Shown: positions 10,701-18,196 of the stretch, in pieces
Layout: every line of letters begins with the position of its first letter
How positions within the stretch are numbered: the first letter of the stretch is position 1
Source: Neorhizobium populisoli
GTDB taxonomy: Bacteria; Pseudomonadota; Alphaproteobacteria; Rhizobiales; Rhizobiaceae
Length of the DNA: 64,000 nt
Direction of reading: 5' to 3'
Assembly (NCBI RefSeq): GCF_019430945.1
Contig: NZ_JAHYCB010000014.1
Coordinates: forward strand, 62,001 to 126,000
Program-made: the position numbers and the translations under genes
Notes under the pieces: model-generated
The model's input: only the letters and a program-made list of their open reading frames with translations
The model's database searches: none
What the model was told of the DNA's origin: nothing

Positions 10701-11242
10701 TCTTCGGCGACAAGCTCGCCGCTTTCGTCGATACCGGTTCCTCACCCTGGGGCTGGAAGGGCACGTTCGGTTCGGCCAGCATTCCGAGCGAGGCGATTGC
10801 CCAGTTCGAAAACGCCGACAAGATCAACCGCGCCTTCTTCCCCGCCGGCAGCGAAGGCCCGTCGGTCGCCATCAACATCAAGCCGGTCTCGCTCACCGAC
10901 AGCGCCAATGCCGTCATGTTGGAAATCGAAGGCGAGCGGGTGGTCTATTTCCATGGCCCCATCCAGTCGAAATCGATCTCCTGGCCGTCGACCGAAGCGA
11001 GCAACGTCTCGCGGCTCGCCTTCCAGCCCGGCGGCTGGCAGCAAGCCTTGACGGAAAACGGCGACTGGTCGCCCTTCCGGCTGTTCGACGACGCCCAGCT
11101 TTCGGTACAGGGCGGCGATCTGTTCCGCGCCAAGTTCGAGCGCAACGGCCAGAAGGCGGAATTCGATGTGCAGTTCGGCTCAGTCCTCAACCCGTTCCGG
11201 CTGGAGGCGCTGAGCGCCTTTTCCTGCCCGACACAGTTCTGA
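7760..11242 (+). CDS. tssM: T6SS inner-membrane ATPase-like protein TssM (IcmF/ImpL)
   Basis: 1160 residues, standard for TssM. Two N-terminal transmembrane segments (about 25-45 and 59-78) are followed by a cytoplasmic domain with an intact Walker A, GAPGSGKTT (143-151), and a Walker B-like LIDTAGRY. A third membrane segment near residue 440 is followed by the large periplasmic domain ending in an ICMF-C region. TssM with TssL and TssJ forms the trans-envelope core. Retention of Walker A suggests nucleotide binding, as in Agrobacterium. It starts 4 nt inside tssL. Confidence 0.96.
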   Translation: MNPLSFFYTMRSYVEAYAGLLGRRFISIIWVAAVCIVIWFYGYLAAYGNFKPLASTNNRLILIGIIIAIWIGYLVVTTIRDRRRDKQLVEGIERDAASEAAASQQAEVGEIHSRLKEALQLLRRITRRRFGYIYELPWYVIFGAPGSGKTTALSNSGLKFPLGDAMGSNSVQGIGGTRNCNWWFTDEAILIDTAGRYTTQDDLNGTAKAGWEGFLGLLRKYRRSQPINGALLTLSIGDLLTRDTEAQREEIRAIRQRLGELDEHLQARVPVYLVLTKADLLTGFVEFFDGFNKSDREQVWGTTFGLEESYKAADLPDRFLQEFALLQERVGAMLIERLQQEPNPELRGRIFRFPAELGSLKERLHDVMVELCSGSKLIEPPMLRGIYFASSTQADETVSAAASRPRRSYFLSRLFKDVIFDEASLVARDKRLSRRQVYFRRAAYAAATIALAVVLTSWTATYFQNAAAIASAERRIDAYEQLARGVPVRDVNDADFLRVLPALDNLAAVTTDFSKTRVWPVSFGLDQEDKVAGRQRDAYQRALNALLLPRMLVQLQKDMTATTDVTATFDALKLYGMLGGLGPMDADFVSLEAEDMFTRLYPGEGRSAARNALIIHANAMAKGALPPIELDSALIAKARETIRPQGIADRAYRMLANYRSSRMLPAWTPAAALGPLGEKAFERTSKTALNEGIPGLYSSIGYRQVVLPRVTDAARTAVEEEWVRGQANPAGVTIDTIAQAALQLYFDNFEQRWTNVLADLKIKPSQTIANAAETTRILASEPNPVEGLARSIVTSTDLRRSGAEVASAAGDSLPASTTALAGVTNAPDLFASLREALEAPQSGQLPMTQSQDAPKSKIAQLKPVLQKVQEQLSRATTSSAEVAKVFDVDSQLTTANQDLLQQARQLPPPIDTWMAGVAADVGSLAVKSARSRISDAWTAEGANFCSNVVSGRYPFDRESPRDVAMSDFIRLFGPKGLFKTFFGDKLAAFVDTGSSPWGWKGTFGSASIPSEAIAQFENADKINRAFFPAGSEGPSVAINIKPVSLTDSANAVMLEIEGERVVYFHGPIQSKSISWPSTEASNVSRLAFQPGGWQQALTENGDWSPFRLFDDAQLSVQGGDLFRAKFERNGQKAEFDVQFGSVLNPFRLEALSAFSCPTQF

Positions 11243-11252
11243 TCGGTAGACC

Positions 11253-12653
11253 ATGGCCGTCCGTGCCGCCCTCGACCCGACGCCCACCGAGATCGATCGG
11301 ATCGGCTTTTTCGGCAAGCTGCCGACCCATGGCGATTTCGTCTCCTCCGGGCTGGGCCGCCCGGTGCAGAACGCCATGGATGCTTGGCTCCAGGAAAGCC
11401 TCTCGGCGATCCAGCAGGAATTCGGCAAGGATTGGGAACGTCGTTTCCGGGCCATGCCCGGCTGGCGTTTCATCGTCGAAGACGGTCTCTGGGGGGCTGC
11501 GACGATCGCCGGCGTTATCGTGCCGAGCCTCGATCGGGTGGGACGCAGCTTCCCGCTGGTCATCGCCGCCCAGTTGCATGCTTTTACAGAAGATCCGCGA
11601 GGCCTTTGCCTCGACGACACCTGGTTTACGGCCGCCGAAGGCATGGCGGAAACCGCCGGCCGGCGCGATTTCGACATCGATTTCTTCACTGCCGGCTTGA
11701 AGCGCCTGCGCACGCCGCGGGCGGGCGAATTCGAAACGGACGTCAGACAGCGCGGTGCATCCCCCGGCGCCTTCTGGTGGAGGACCGATCCGGGCGACCG
11801 GCAGATGCGCGGCTTTCACGTCAATGGCAGACCCCGCCCCGACGATTTCCTGCGGCTTCTGACGGGTGATCCCTCCCCCGCGCCCAGCATGGACCGACCG
11901 GTTGCCATGCAGCCGGTGCCAGCGCCACCTCCAGAACCTTCTCCGAAGCCCGTAGTCGCACCTCTCGTCAAGACTATAAGTCTGCGCCTGTCGCATAGTT
12001 ACGCCAGCCATCCGGGAACGCGGCTGACGCTCAATGCCGACAGCGTCTTTTCCTCTACGACGCCCGCCATCTTCGCGATTGCCGATGGCGTGGGCGACGG
12101 CGCCGATGCTGCAGAAGCCGGCGTAACCGCGACCGGCGTGCTGAACGAGATCGCCGCCCAAGAGACGATCGAAGCACTTGTCCAGGACATCAAGGGCAAA
12201 CTCGGCCGGGCGCATGGGCTGCTGCAATCGGCGCATATGGTGCCGGACCGCCCCTCGCCTTCGGCCAGTATCGTCGTGCTTACGGCGCTTGCGGAAAACT
12301 TCGCGCTCCTCTGGGCCGGCGATGCGCGCTGCTATCTTCTGCGCGACGGGATGATGCGCTGCCTTACCCGCGATCATGTTGCGATCGGCATGAAGCGTTC
12401 TCTCGCCCGCGGCCTCGGGCTTCGCAGCCAGCTCACGCCGGATGTTTTCTTGGACGAATTGCGACCGGGCGACCGCTTCCTGCTGTGCAGCAATCCGCTT
12501 CCCCGGGTTCTCACCGAACGCGGGATTGCCGAAATTCTGCTTTCCGCCGATCTCGATGAAGTCTCCGCCGTGTTGGCGCAGGAAGCCCTGATCGCCAACT
12601 GCCGCGAAAACCTCAGCGCTCTGGTTGTCGACGTGAGCGCCGGCCGTGGCTGA
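11253..12653 (+). CDS. tagF-pppA: TagF-PppA fusion, T6SS post-translational repressor
   Basis: 466 residues in two parts. Residues about 15-170 are a TagF domain (GFFGKLPTHGDFVSSGL). After a Pro-rich linker (about 205-235) comes a PP2C-type phosphatase domain (about 245-464). The fusion is known from Agrobacterium, where the TagF part blocks T6SS independently of threonine phosphorylation and the PppA part opposes PpkA. The phosphatase keeps NADS, the ADG core and a GDARCYLL motif. The usual ADGMGG reads ADGVGD and the final Asp-Asn metal motif reads Glu-Asn, so activity may be altered. It lies 10 nt after tssM. Confidence 0.93.
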   Translation: MAVRAALDPTPTEIDRIGFFGKLPTHGDFVSSGLGRPVQNAMDAWLQESLSAIQQEFGKDWERRFRAMPGWRFIVEDGLWGAATIAGVIVPSLDRVGRSFPLVIAAQLHAFTEDPRGLCLDDTWFTAAEGMAETAGRRDFDIDFFTAGLKRLRTPRAGEFETDVRQRGASPGAFWWRTDPGDRQMRGFHVNGRPRPDDFLRLLTGDPSPAPSMDRPVAMQPVPAPPPEPSPKPVVAPLVKTISLRLSHSYASHPGTRLTLNADSVFSSTTPAIFAIADGVGDGADAAEAGVTATGVLNEIAAQETIEALVQDIKGKLGRAHGLLQSAHMVPDRPSPSASIVVLTALAENFALLWAGDARCYLLRDGMMRCLTRDHVAIGMKRSLARGLGLRSQLTPDVFLDELRPGDRFLLCSNPLPRVLTERGIAEILLSADLDEVSAVLAQEALIANCRENLSALVVDVSAGRG

Positions 12654-13551
12654 TGATGCGGATGCGGATTTCGGCGAGGTCGCGCGGAATTTCGCAACAC
12701 TCTGGCGAGCACTGACGGTCGGAGAGGACGGACCGCGTGACCTGGAACAGCGCCGCTTCCTGATCGATCAGGTGCGTGACGCACTGGACCGCGCGGAAGA
12801 CCGTCTTTCCGCAGAAGACAGGTCGATCATCGCCAACACATTCACGCTCGAGGCTCGCATCCAAGAAGGCGCCACGACCGAAGTCTATCGTGCCCGCCAC
12901 CGCGATCTCGGCAGCCTTCACGTCATCAAGATTCTGCGCCCGGATCAGGCCGGCGACCCGATTGCCCGCAAGCTGCTGATGCGAGAGGCCAAAATCGGCA
13001 TGGCGATCCGCCATCCGAACGTGGTCGCAACCGAAACCGCGTTGAGGCTTGGCGACGGCAGGCCGGCGCTTGTTTTCGAATGGCTGGACCAGAACCTCTC
13101 CGGTTTTACAGCTGATGCGCCTTTCTCGACCGACGATCTCACGAAGATCATCACCGCCATCCTCTCCGGCCTCGGTGCCCTCCACGAGGCCGGCTTCATC
13201 CATGGAGACCTGTCGCCCGCCAACCTGCTATGCAGCGGCCGGGATTTTTCCCGCCTGAAGATCGCCGATTTCGGTGTGGCGATCGAAACCGGGCGCCGCT
13301 ACCGGGAACTCGACATCGCCTTTGCCGGCCGGCCGCAATTTGCGCCGCCGGAACAATTGGCCGGAGAAATTCTCGACGCTCGCTCCGATCTTTATGCGGC
13401 CGGACGCGTCCTGTCGGAGCTGCTATCTCTCTGCAGAGGGAATGTGGATCGCCTCGACGCTTTCATAGCCGAACTCATCCATGAGCAGCCGGACAAAAGA
13501 CCCGAAAACGCAAAAGCCGCCCAGAACATGCTGGACGGCTTTTTGAGATAG
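12646..13551 (+). CDS. ppkA: T6SS serine/threonine kinase PpkA (ImpN)
   Basis: 301 residues from a GTG start, overlapping tagF-pppA by 8 nt. The eukaryotic-type kinase domain (about 66-295) keeps a Gly-poor nucleotide loop (QEGATTEVYRA), Lys95 in VIKIL, catalytic H186-G-D188 with Asn193, and DFG at 208-210. No transmembrane segment or periplasmic sensor is present, unlike Pseudomonas PpkA of about 1030 residues, so this is a compact soluble kinase. Expected substrate is TssL Thr14. It is the last gene of the operon. Its final codons contain a terminator hairpin. Confidence 0.93.
   Translation: MADDADADFGEVARNFATLWRALTVGEDGPRDLEQRRFLIDQVRDALDRAEDRLSAEDRSIIANTFTLEARIQEGATTEVYRARHRDLGSLHVIKILRPDQAGDPIARKLLMREAKIGMAIRHPNVVATETALRLGDGRPALVFEWLDQNLSGFTADAPFSTDDLTKIITAILSGLGALHEAGFIHGDLSPANLLCSGRDFSRLKIADFGVAIETGRRYRELDIAFAGRPQFAPPEQLAGEILDARSDLYAAGRVLSELLSLCRGNVDRLDAFIAELIHEQPDKRPENAKAAQNMLDGFLR
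13512..13544 (+). terminator. Intrinsic terminator inside the ppkA 3' end
   Basis: AAAAGCCG-c-CCAG pairs with CTGG-a-CGGCTTTTT across an AACATG loop (13525-13530), and the right arm ends in five Ts. The hairpin is followed by the ppkA stop at 13549-13551, so it lies in translated sequence. Because its left arm starts with AAAA, it can also work on the minus strand, where the convergent polysaccharide-export gene ends at 13575. Confidence 0.75.
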
Positions 13552-13574
13552 AAGCTCCGACGGCTGTCAGGCGA

Positions 13575-14714
13575 TCAACGACCCGGAAGCGGAGCCGCCG
13601 CCGTCGCCGGGCTCTTCTGATAGATCGTGAAGAGTTTGGCGAAATCGACAAGGCCGGAATTGCTGGCGTAGAGGATGTCACCGTCCATCACCTGGAAGCG
13701 CTGCATAAGGGCAAGGTTGGCAACGTCGTTCATGTCGACCCGGTAGATGACCGGCTTGGTCGTGGTGGCGGCAACCACCATGCCCGGGTTCTTCGCCGTC
13801 GCCGCAGGTACCGCGCTATAGACCTGCTGATTGCGCATCACGTAGAAATTGCTGGCATCGGCCCGGTCGTCCAGCAGGCCGCCGGCACGGCTGAAGGCCT
13901 GCATGAGCGAGAGCTTGCCCGGCTCGAACTCGAATTCGCCGACGCTCTTGAAGGCGCCGAAAGCCGTGAAGCTCGGTGCGTCCTTGCCGATATAAACCTG
14001 GTCTTCCGGCAGCAGGAAAATGTTCTGGCGATCCTCGTTCAGCACCCGCTCGAGCGGTGCGCTGGCGCGCTGCTTGCCGCGGATGACGGTAACGGTCGCA
14101 GCCGTCGGCGCCGAAGACGCCCCACCGGCCAGCGCGATCGCGTCTAGCACCCGCTCCTTGCGGGCGGTCAGCGGGAAACGGCCGGCCGAGCGAACGTCAC
14201 CGTTGACGGTGAAGCCGCTGGTCGGTTTGTCGACGACGGTAACGACCGCCTGCGGATTGACCGCCGAGCCCTTGAGGCCGGAAACGATGCGCGACTGCAG
14301 GCCTTCCGGCGAGGATTCCAGAACTCGCTGCCGGCCGACGAACGGAAGCGTTACGGTGCCGGCGGAATCGACCGTGAAACGGCCGAGATTGAGCGTCTTG
14401 CTTTGCGCCGAAGAGAACATGCCCTCTTCGCCCGTATCGAGGATCGTCACCTCGATGACATCGCCGCGCCGCAGCCGCGTATCGGCAAAGCCCGTCGAGC
14501 GCAGCACGCTGAGACCCTGGTCGGAAACGGAATACCCCACAGGCGCAGTGCTGACCTGATCCATCGGCGCGTTGGCGAGCCGGATGACCGGGATCTTCTC
14601 CTGCGTATGGGGATCGGTCGCATTATAGAACCCGCCGGCGGACGGACCGTCCGAAGGTGCGGTACAAGCACTCAAAACTGCAACGAACAGGAGGCAGGGC
14701 GCAAGCTTCCGCAT
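13575..14714 (-). CDS. Polysaccharide export lipoprotein (Wza-like, Poly_export/SLBB)
   Basis: 379 residues starting MRKLAPCLLFVAVLSAC. This is a lipoprotein signal with the lipobox L-S-A-C, so the mature protein is probably anchored in the outer membrane. A polysaccharide-export domain follows (LRRGDVIEVTILDTGEEG region near 90-175), then a SLBB-like repeat region containing VNGDVRSAGRFPL near 200. Such proteins form the outer-membrane channel of capsule or exopolysaccharide export. The start at 14714 has AAAAGGA nine bases upstream; a longer frame to 14825 would bury the signal peptide. No other export gene (Wzc, glycosyltransferase) is adjacent, so the polymer is unknown. Convergent with the T6SS operon. 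Confidence 0.85.
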   Translation of the reverse strand: MRKLAPCLLFVAVLSACTAPSDGPSAGGFYNATDPHTQEKIPVIRLANAPMDQVSTAPVGYSVSDQGLSVLRSTGFADTRLRRGDVIEVTILDTGEEGMFSSAQSKTLNLGRFTVDSAGTVTLPFVGRQRVLESSPEGLQSRIVSGLKGSAVNPQAVVTVVDKPTSGFTVNGDVRSAGRFPLTARKERVLDAIALAGGASSAPTAATVTVIRGKQRASAPLERVLNEDRQNIFLLPEDQVYIGKDAPSFTAFGAFKSVGEFEFEPGKLSLMQAFSRAGGLLDDRADASNFYVMRNQQVYSAVPAATAKNPGMVVAATTTKPVIYRVDMNDVANLALMQRFQVMDGDILYASNSGLVDFAKLFTIYQKSPATAAAPLPGR

Positions 14715-14945
14715 CGCGTATCCTTTTGGGCAAAGTTTCGTTAAGTTGACAAATATCAAGGGGATGCAGTCCGGCAATATCAATCGGGGCAAAAAAGGCA
14801 ATTGTGACGCTTTGGAGGCGTACACCTGTGGTTTATGTGCAACCCCTCAAGCACGAGACGGTCGAAAGAGGCATCGAGGCACCTCATTAACCATGTCCAT
14901 GTGAAGTGTCCGCCACAAGATTTGCCGCCGCCCCTGAAGATGATT

Positions 14946-14996
14946 CTCCCGATCGGCGAAGTCCTGCGCGACCTTGCATATATCGCCGATCGGGAG
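14946..14996. repeat. Perfect 14-bp inverted repeat, 23-nt spacer
   Basis: CTCCCGATCGGCGA (14946-14959) is exactly reverse-complemented at 14983-14996. Each arm itself contains the palindrome CCGATCGG. The element sits 13 nt past the matB stop on the minus strand and about 230 nt upstream of the export lipoprotein start. No T-run follows on either strand, so a classic terminator is unlikely. An mRNA 3'-end stabiliser or a paired regulator site is possible. The rest of 14715-15009 shows nothing coding. Confidence 0.7.
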
Positions 14997-15009
14997 TTCT
15001 TCCAGAGCC

Positions 15010-16524
15010 CTAGTCGAATGTCTTTGCGAACTCTTCGCGCAACATGTTCTTCTGGATCTTGCCCATGACATTCCGGGGCAGATCGGTGACGATGAAGACC
15101 TTTTTCGGCTGCTTGAATTTGGCGAGCTGATCCTTCAACGCATCGCGAATGACATCTTCGTCCAGTGCGGCACCGCTGCGGCGCGCCACCACGGCCACCA
15201 CGCCCTCGCCGAAATCCGCATGCGGCACGCCGATCACCGCACTTTCCGCTACGCCCGGGATCGCGTCGAGCGCCGCCTCGACCTCGGCCGGATAGACGTT
15301 CAAGCCGCCGGTGATGATGAGATCGCGGCTACGGCCGGCAATATAGACATAACCGTCCTCATCCATGTAACCGACATCGCCGGACTTGAAGAACCCGTCC
15401 TCGCGAAAATCCTCCTTGGTTTTTTCCGGCATGCGCCAATAGCCCTTGAAGACGTTCGGCCCGCGGATTTCGATGCCGCCCGCCTCGCCGCGCGGCAGGC
15501 TCTCGCCGGTCTTGAGGTCGGTGATGCGTACCTCGACGCCGGGCAGAGCCGGCCCGACGCTTCCCGGAATACGCGCCCCGTCATAGAGGTTCGAGGTGTT
15601 CATGTTCGTTTCGGTCATGCCGTAGCGTTCAAGAATCTCATGGCCCGTCCTGGCCGAGAATTCCTTGTGAACTTCCGCCGAAAGCGGTGCCGAACCGGAG
15701 ATGAACAGCCGCATGCCCGCGGTCGCCTCGCGGGTCAGGCCCGGCTTGGTCAGAAGCCGGCTGTAGAAGGTCGGCACGCCCATCATTACACTCGCCTTCG
15801 GCATCTCGCGCAGCATCGTATCCGCATCGAAACTCGGCATGTAGATCATCGAACTTCCGGACCGCAGCGTCAGGTTGGTCGCGACGAACAGGCCATGCGT
15901 GTGGAAGATCGGCAGCGCATGCAGCAGCACGTCGTCGGCGGAGAAGCGCCAGGATGCCTTCAGTGCCTCGACATTCGAGAAGAGGTTGCCATGTGTCAGC
16001 ATCGCCCCCTTGGAGCGCCCGGTCGTGCCGGACGTATAGAGGATGGCGGCGATATCGTCGGCCGCCCGCGGGACATCGGTAAAGGCGCCGGGGCTCGCCG
16101 CCGCTTTTTCCACGAGGCTGCCGCCGCCGGCCATCAGGGTTTCCAGCGCGCAACCGGGCAGTGCCGCGACCAGTTCGGCAACCCCATCGCGGCTTTCCGG
16201 TTTGCACACCACCAGGGTCGGCTCCGCATCGCCCAGGAAATAACGCAGCTCGGAAATCGTATAGGCCGGGTTGAGCGGCAGATAGATCGCCCCGGTGCGA
16301 ACCGTGGCGACATAGAGGATCATCGCCTCGATGCTCTTTTCCACCTGCACTGCCACCCGGTCTCCCGGTTTGACACCGAGCGCCACGATCGCATTGGCAA
16401 ACTGCCCGGAGCGCTCGACCAGACCGCCATAGGTGAGCACCGGCTCGCCAGGCTGCTGCAGGAAGGTCTTGTTGAGATCCTCCGGGAAATTGGTCTTCAG
16501 GACGGAAAAGAGATTTTCAGACAT
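15010..16524 (-). CDS. matB: Malonyl-CoA synthetase (malonate-CoA ligase)
   Basis: 504 residues of the acyl-adenylate ligase family. The AMP-binding signature is intact (ILYTSGTTGRSKGAMLTHGN), followed by ERYGMTE and, in the C-terminal domain, the IAGRSRDLIITGG hinge and the catalytic-lysine region NVMGKIQKN. Overall resemblance is to rhizobial MatB, which makes malonyl-CoA from malonate, CoA and ATP in the cytoplasm. The start at 16524 has GGAGG seven bases upstream; 57 extra upstream residues are rejected. The usual partners matA (decarboxylase), matC (transporter) and matR are not adjacent, so it is a lone gene here. Confidence 0.85.
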   Translation of the reverse strand: MSENLFSVLKTNFPEDLNKTFLQQPGEPVLTYGGLVERSGQFANAIVALGVKPGDRVAVQVEKSIEAMILYVATVRTGAIYLPLNPAYTISELRYFLGDAEPTLVVCKPESRDGVAELVAALPGCALETLMAGGGSLVEKAAASPGAFTDVPRAADDIAAILYTSGTTGRSKGAMLTHGNLFSNVEALKASWRFSADDVLLHALPIFHTHGLFVATNLTLRSGSSMIYMPSFDADTMLREMPKASVMMGVPTFYSRLLTKPGLTREATAGMRLFISGSAPLSAEVHKEFSARTGHEILERYGMTETNMNTSNLYDGARIPGSVGPALPGVEVRITDLKTGESLPRGEAGGIEIRGPNVFKGYWRMPEKTKEDFREDGFFKSGDVGYMDEDGYVYIAGRSRDLIITGGLNVYPAEVEAALDAIPGVAESAVIGVPHADFGEGVVAVVARRSGAALDEDVIRDALKDQLAKFKQPKKVFIVTDLPRNVMGKIQKNMLREEFAKTFD

Positions 16525-16828
16525 AACACGCCTCCATCTGCCTGCGGCCTGGACCCGGTGCCGGACGAAACCGGCCCGAGACACCGAATGGCGCCCGGCC
16601 GGATATAAATCCCAGGCACCCGCTCCTCCCGCAATTGCCGTTGTTCTGCACCCAACAAATCTCGTCCATGGGAGACCTGTCAATACCGCTAGCAACCGGA
16701 TCGCAGACGATTGCCTGCCGGCATCATCCGAGAAGCAAAAACTTTGTTCGAGATCATGTCATTGTTTATTGCATGAGGTAGCGAGGTAAGGGATGGGAGG
16801 AAACCGATCGCCCGACGAAGAGACCTGA
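16525..16828. other. Divergent intergenic region, one weak promoter candidate
   Basis: 304 nt between matB (leftward) and the DUF982 gene (rightward). TTGTTC (16744-16749) and TATTGC (16767-16772) are separated by 17 nt and could be a weak sigma70 promoter for the DUF982 gene. No operator-like palindrome and no MatR-type site could be recognised, and no coding remnant is apparent. Confidence 0.3.
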
Positions 16829-17092
16829 ATGGACCGGAAAGCTCAATTTGACCCCTCACCTTCAACCTGGCAGCAGCAGGTGCTGATCAAGTGGGAGAGC
16901 GGCCATATCGAGCGGATCAGCGGCCCGAAGGCAGCCCTGCGGGTATTGGAAAACAAGTGGCCCGCATCACGAGGCGTGCACTATCAGACCGCGAAAGCCG
17001 CCTGTCGCGGAGTGATCGACCGCAAATGTTCGGCAGAACTCGCTCGGGAAACCTTCGTCGAAGCCGCAACCAAGGCAGGCCTTCTGGCATAG
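16829..17092 (+). CDS. DUF982 family small protein
   Basis: 87 residues. The pattern of a beta-strand start (VLIKWESGHIERISGPKAAL), then LENKWPASRGVHYQTAKAAC and a final FVEAATKAGLL matches DUF982, a family abundant in rhizobia and of unknown function. It is probably soluble. It stands alone between the divergent matB and the convergent mannonate dehydratase gene, with AAGAGACCTGA before the ATG as a modest ribosome site. Confidence 0.75.
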   Translation: MDRKAQFDPSPSTWQQQVLIKWESGHIERISGPKAALRVLENKWPASRGVHYQTAKAACRGVIDRKCSAELARETFVEAATKAGLLA

Positions 17093-17162
17093 ACGTGGGA
17101 AACAGCCGGCAGGGTATGACCGGAGACTTGCCTTGCCTCCGGCACGCTGCCATGCCCCTTCC

Positions 17163-18143
17163 TCAGGCAGCCTTTCCCTTCAGCACCTGCAGCAATGCGG
17201 CGATATAGCCATAGGTGAAAGCGAAGGCGGTATTGTCCGGATCAGCTCCGGAAATCCGCGGCACATGGTCCGGCATGATCATGTATTTGTAGCCGACTTC
17301 GGCATAGGTCTGCAGCGATTTCCACATGTCCATGTCACCCTCTTCCGGGAAGGTCTCCATGAAGGACAGCTTGCCGCCGCGGATGTTGCGGAAGTGGACA
17401 TTGAACAGCTTGCCGCGTTCGCCGAACCAACGGATGATGTCGAAGATTTCTTCGGCCGGATTGTCGAGCATCTCGCCGACCGTGCCCTGGCAGAAATTCA
17501 GCCCGTGATAGGGGCTTTCGCGCGTCTGCACGAACCGCTTCAAACCATCGACCGTCCCGAGAACCCGCGTAACACCGCGATAGCCCGGCGGCGTGTAGGG
17601 ATCGTGCGGATGGCAGGCGAGCCGCACCTTGTTGGCTTCCGCAACCGGAACGACGCGCTCGAGGAAATAGTCGATCCGCGCCCAGTTCTCCTCCTCGTCG
17701 ATAACGCCGGCGATGGTGGGTGCCGCATCGTGATCGGCCTTGTCCCAGCGGAAAGCTTCGTTGAGCGAACCGCCACGGCCGACCTCGAGCTCGGTGCGGG
17801 GAATGCCTATGATGTTGAGATTGTATTTGACGGCCGGAATGCCGGCCTTGGCGACGTTTTCGATCAGACGGCAGACGGAGTCGATCTGCCGGTCACGATC
17901 CGGCCCCTTGCCGAGAATGTCCGGGCTATACTGCTTCTCGATGACATGCGAACTCAGCGGCAGCTGAACCATGTCGAGGATGAGACCGAAGCCTTCGACG
18001 CGGTCGCGATGCGCCTTGAGGACATCAAGCGTCCAGTCATGCGGATTGCCGTCCGGGTCTGCATTGACGTGCTGGACGCCGAGCTGCGCCATCACCCGGT
18101 AGTCGTCGTCGTTGCGTGCCCTGTATTGAGTGCCGATATACAT
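17163..18143 (-). CDS. Mannonate dehydratase (UxuA-like)
   Basis: 326 residues. The protein resembles the UxuA/COG1312 TIM-barrel family that converts D-mannonate to 2-keto-3-deoxy-D-gluconate; visible blocks are KYNLNIIGIPR, the metal-ligand stretch RLACHPHDPYTPPG, LNFCQGTVGEM and FNVHFRNIRGG. E. coli UxuA is longer (about 394), so this is the shorter branch and its exact substrate is uncertain. The start at 18143 is preceded by GGGAGGAGACCCCGC; a 100-residue upstream extension is rejected. It ends the leftward sugar-acid operon, 53 nt after the aldose-epimerase-like gene. Confidence 0.8.
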   Translation of the reverse strand: MYIGTQYRARNDDDYRVMAQLGVQHVNADPDGNPHDWTLDVLKAHRDRVEGFGLILDMVQLPLSSHVIEKQYSPDILGKGPDRDRQIDSVCRLIENVAKAGIPAVKYNLNIIGIPRTELEVGRGGSLNEAFRWDKADHDAAPTIAGVIDEEENWARIDYFLERVVPVAEANKVRLACHPHDPYTPPGYRGVTRVLGTVDGLKRFVQTRESPYHGLNFCQGTVGEMLDNPAEEIFDIIRWFGERGKLFNVHFRNIRGGKLSFMETFPEEGDMDMWKSLQTYAEVGYKYMIMPDHVPRISGADPDNTAFAFTYGYIAALLQVLKGKAA

Positions 18144-18196
18144 GCGGGGTCTCCTCCCAATTTTAAAATCGCGATATTTATAGGCCGGGCCTTCCC

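Noticed and set aside
14974..16608. Long plus-strand open frame (544 codons) opposite matB
   Set aside because: It is the mirror of a well-matched AMP-ligase gene in GC-rich DNA; its translation is Arg/His-rich with no family pattern.
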